This document shows, piece after piece, positions 7,622-9,242 of a stretch of DNA of 9,242 bases; the first letter of the stretch is position 1, and each line of letters starts with the position of its first letter. Made by a program: the position numbers and the translations under genes. Source of the stretch: Dehalococcoidia bacterium (GTDB lineage Bacteria; Chloroflexota; Dehalococcoidia; UBA2979); contig SCTU01000196.1 of assembly GCA_004297315.1 (NCBI GenBank), positions 1 through 9,242 of the forward strand. Reading direction: 5' to 3'. Below the pieces are notes generated by a model. That model had not been told where the DNA came from, did not search any database, and saw only the letters and a program-made list of their open reading frames with translations.

Positions 7622-8950
7622 GTGACGGCAAGGCCAGACGTAGGACTCGCCTCCCGCATCGTTGAGGCCCGGCGCATCGCCGCGCCGGGGTCCTTCGTTT
7701 CCATCACCCTCCCCGCGGAATTCGACCCGCGCTGCCTGCTCGATGACCCCCAACGGAATGGCGTCGTCGCGTCCTACGAGCGACCCGACCGACGGCTGGC
7801 ACTCGTCGGCGTCGGCGTCGCAGGACGGGCGGATGTCCCGGCGGGGGCGCATCCGACCGCTGCGAAGGCGCGGGCGAGCGCGTTGCTGGCTGGACCCGTG
7901 GGCGGGGATGTCCCCCTGCTGGCGCCGCGACTGCTCGGCGGGTTCCGGTTCAACCCGGCATCGTCCGCGCGCGCGCCGTGGCAGGATTTCGGGGCCGGCT
8001 GGCTCGTGCTGCCGCGACTGCTCTTCGTCTTGAACGGTGAGTCGAACGCCGTGGTCGTTGCGCCCGGTGCTGACGCCGATGCAGCCGAGGCACTCGTCGG
8101 TGGCGCCGCCTCGCCTTCCGCCTCGGCGCCGCTCCGGCTCGAGCGGCCGATGGACCGTGAGGCATGGCTCGCGAGCGTCTCCGCGATCGCGCGCGAGGTG
8201 CGTGCCGGGAAGTACGAGAAGGCCGTGCTCGCCTCCACGCAGCAACTGGCGTCCGATGCGCCGATCTCGATCGGGCGTGCGCTTGCCCGCCTGCGCGCGG
8301 GCTACCCCGACTGCCACGTTTTCACGATGACCCAAGGCGGCACCACATTTCTGGGCGCGAGCCCCGAGTTGCTCGTCTCGCTCATGGACGGCCGGGTGCG
8401 CGCGCTCGGGCTCGCGGGCTCGGCGCGACGCGGCGACACGCCGGAGGAGGACGAGCGCATCGGCGCGGCGCTGCTCGCCTCCGGGAAGGATCGCATCGAG
8501 CACGAGGCAGTGGTGCGCGCGATCCGCGAACGCCTCGGTCCGCTGACCGAGGACCTCGTCGCGCCGAACCAGCCCGAACTGCGACGCCTGCGGAACATCC
8601 AGCACCTGTCCACGGAGATCGGGGCACGCGTGCGGCCGGGCACCGGGCTCCTCGACCTCGTCCAGCGCCTGCACCCCACGCCTGCCGTCTGCGGCTGGCC
8701 CGCGGACCGCGCACGCGCCGTGATCGCGGAGCACGAGGCGTTCGACCGCGGCTGGTACGCGGGGCCGGTCGGCTGGATGGACGCCGCCGGCGACGGCGAA
8801 TTCGCCGTGGCCCTCCGCTCGGCCGTCGTGTCCGGCGAGCGCGCGTGGCTCTTCGCCGGCAACGGGATCATGGGCGACTCCGTCCCGGAGGCTGAGTTGG
8901 CAGAGGTGCAGTTGAAGTTCCGCCCCCTCTCGGAGGCTCTCGGTGCCTGA
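7622..8950 (+). CDS. menF: Isochorismate synthase (MenF)
   Basis: Converts chorismate to isochorismate in the cytosol, the first committed step to menaquinone. The next gene, menD, supports this role over siderophore or salicylate synthesis. Counting from the GTG at 7622 (442 residues), the chorismate-binding domain fills the C-terminal half. It shows EKAVLAS (199-205, with the lysine that activates water in this family), GASPEL (245-250), LAGSARRG (264-271), KDRIEHEAVV (289-298), LHPTPAVCG (350-358), RGWYAGPVGW (376-385), GEFAVALRS (392-400) and FAGNGI (411-416). The usual Arg after VLA is Ser here. The start is uncertain. GTG 7622 has GGTGG 5 bp upstream and gives an N-terminus in register with Bacillus MenF. 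GTG 7613, TTG 7610 and TTG 7520 are alternatives, and the last would add 34 unconserved-looking residues and begin only 3 bp after the -10 box. The stop lies 50 bp before the menD start. Confidence 0.92.
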   Translation: MTARPDVGLASRIVEARRIAAPGSFVSITLPAEFDPRCLLDDPQRNGVVASYERPDRRLALVGVGVAGRADVPAGAHPTAAKARASALLAGPVGGDVPLLAPRLLGGFRFNPASSARAPWQDFGAGWLVLPRLLFVLNGESNAVVVAPGADADAAEALVGGAASPSASAPLRLERPMDREAWLASVSAIAREVRAGKYEKAVLASTQQLASDAPISIGRALARLRAGYPDCHVFTMTQGGTTFLGASPELLVSLMDGRVRALGLAGSARRGDTPEEDERIGAALLASGKDRIEHEAVVRAIRERLGPLTEDLVAPNQPELRRLRNIQHLSTEIGARVRPGTGLLDLVQRLHPTPAVCGWPADRARAVIAEHEAFDRGWYAGPVGWMDAAGDGEFAVALRSAVVSGERAWLFAGNGIMGDSVPEAELAEVQLKFRPLSEALGA

Positions 8951-8987
8951 CGGCCCGAGCGTTGGCGAAGTTGCGGACGCCAGACCG

Positions 8988-8993
8988 TAGAAT
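8988..8993 (+). promoter_or_regulatory. -10-like box for menD (near-leaderless)
   Basis: TAGAAT, the same hexamer as before the protease gene, sits in the 50 bp gap between menF and menD and ends 7 bp before the ATG at 9001. Standard spacing puts the transcript start at about 9000, which would give an essentially leaderless menD mRNA in addition to read-through from menF. No ribosome binding site is visible in the gap. Confidence 0.4.
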
Positions 8994-9000
8994 GGCCGGA

Positions 9001-9242
9001 ATGCCCATTCCCGCCGACCGGTACGTGCACGCCCTCCTGCAGTCGCTCCGTCATGCGGGCGTCCGCCATGTCGTCATCGCCCCCGGCTCGCGCAACACGC
9101 CCATCACCGTCGCGGTCACGGCGCCCACCTCGCCGTTCCGGACGTGGCTCCACCTGGACGAGCGCTCGGCCGCGTACTTCGCGCTCGGCCTCGCGCGCCA
9201 GGTGGGGGAGCCGGTCGCCGTTGTCTGCACCTCGGGGACCGC
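9001..9242 (+). CDS. menD: SEPHCHC synthase MenD, N-terminal part (cut by window edge)
   Basis: A thiamine-diphosphate enzyme that adds the succinic semialdehyde unit derived from 2-oxoglutarate to isochorismate, the second committed step of menaquinone synthesis. The 80 visible codons show the family's N-terminal blocks. These are IAPGSRNTP (26-34, corresponding to the substrate-binding GSRSTP loop of E. coli MenD, with the second Ser replaced by Asn) and HLDERSAAYFALGLA (51-65). The latter includes Glu54, the position of the conserved glutamate that activates the cofactor. PVAVVCTSGT (71-80) follows. The ATG at 9001 gives an N-terminus of normal length. An in-frame ATG at 8992 would add three residues but lies inside the -10-like box. 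Neither start has a clear ribosome binding site. It follows menF on the same strand, as in many menaquinone gene clusters. Confidence 0.93.
   Translation, partial: MPIPADRYVHALLQSLRHAGVRHVVIAPGSRNTPITVAVTAPTSPFRTWLHLDERSAAYFALGLARQVGEPVAVVCTSGT

Noticed and set aside
7454..8734. 426-codon minus-strand frame opposite menF
   Set aside because: No recognisable domain, and menF on the plus strand carries every family motif.
8962..8983. Weak hairpin TGGCG/CGCCA between menF and menD, considered as a terminator or attenuator
   Set aside because: Only five to six pairs with a 10 nt loop and no T-tract, and it overlaps the region just upstream of the menD -10 box.
8992..9000. In-frame ATG at 8992 as the menD start
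   Set aside because: It sits within the -10-like box, has no ribosome binding site, and adds three residues that are not needed for the normal MenD N-terminus. It remains possible if transcription comes from menF.

Overview
This is a gene-dense, very GC-rich bacterial window with nine protein genes, two of them cut by the window edges. I see no rRNA, tRNA, CRISPR array, insertion sequence or phage gene. Everything recognisable is housekeeping, catabolic or envelope-related. The high GC content, the GTG/TTG start candidates, the AT-rich TANANT boxes close to start codons and the menaquinone genes would fit Chloroflexota (for example Dehalococcoidia-like lineages) or another high-GC bacterial phylum. 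This assignment is an inference from style and is weak.

Left part (1-5226, all on the minus strand, transcribed right to left): a cytosolic M28-like protein that has lost most of the family's metal ligands; a phosphotriesterase-family metallohydrolase 39 bp downstream; an AMP-forming acetyl-CoA synthetase (acsA) that seems to have its own promoter; a lipoprotein of unknown function; and the first 67 codons of citrate synthase, running off the left edge. AcsA and citrate synthase are consecutive steps in feeding acetate into the TCA cycle. The two hydrolases upstream may supply acids or deal with another substrate, but the sequence does not say which.

Middle (5227-7457): a 173 bp divergent promoter region, then a plus-strand gene for a secreted matrixin-type (metzincin) zinc protease with C-terminal beta-sandwich-like domains. 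It converges, with a 6 bp gap, on a minus-strand DUF983 membrane protein with a zinc-ribbon-like motif.

Right part (7458-9242): a divergent intergenic region carrying a clear dyad around the DUF983 promoter, then menF (isochorismate synthase) and the start of menD (SEPHCHC synthase). These are the first two committed steps of menaquinone synthesis from chorismate.

A recurring theme is a TANANT -10-like box just upstream of seven of the nine genes. For DUF983 and menD it lies so close to the ATG that the mRNAs are probably leaderless. The most unusual coding feature is the degenerate M28-like protein. I did not find evidence for a novel defence, mobile or biosynthetic system.
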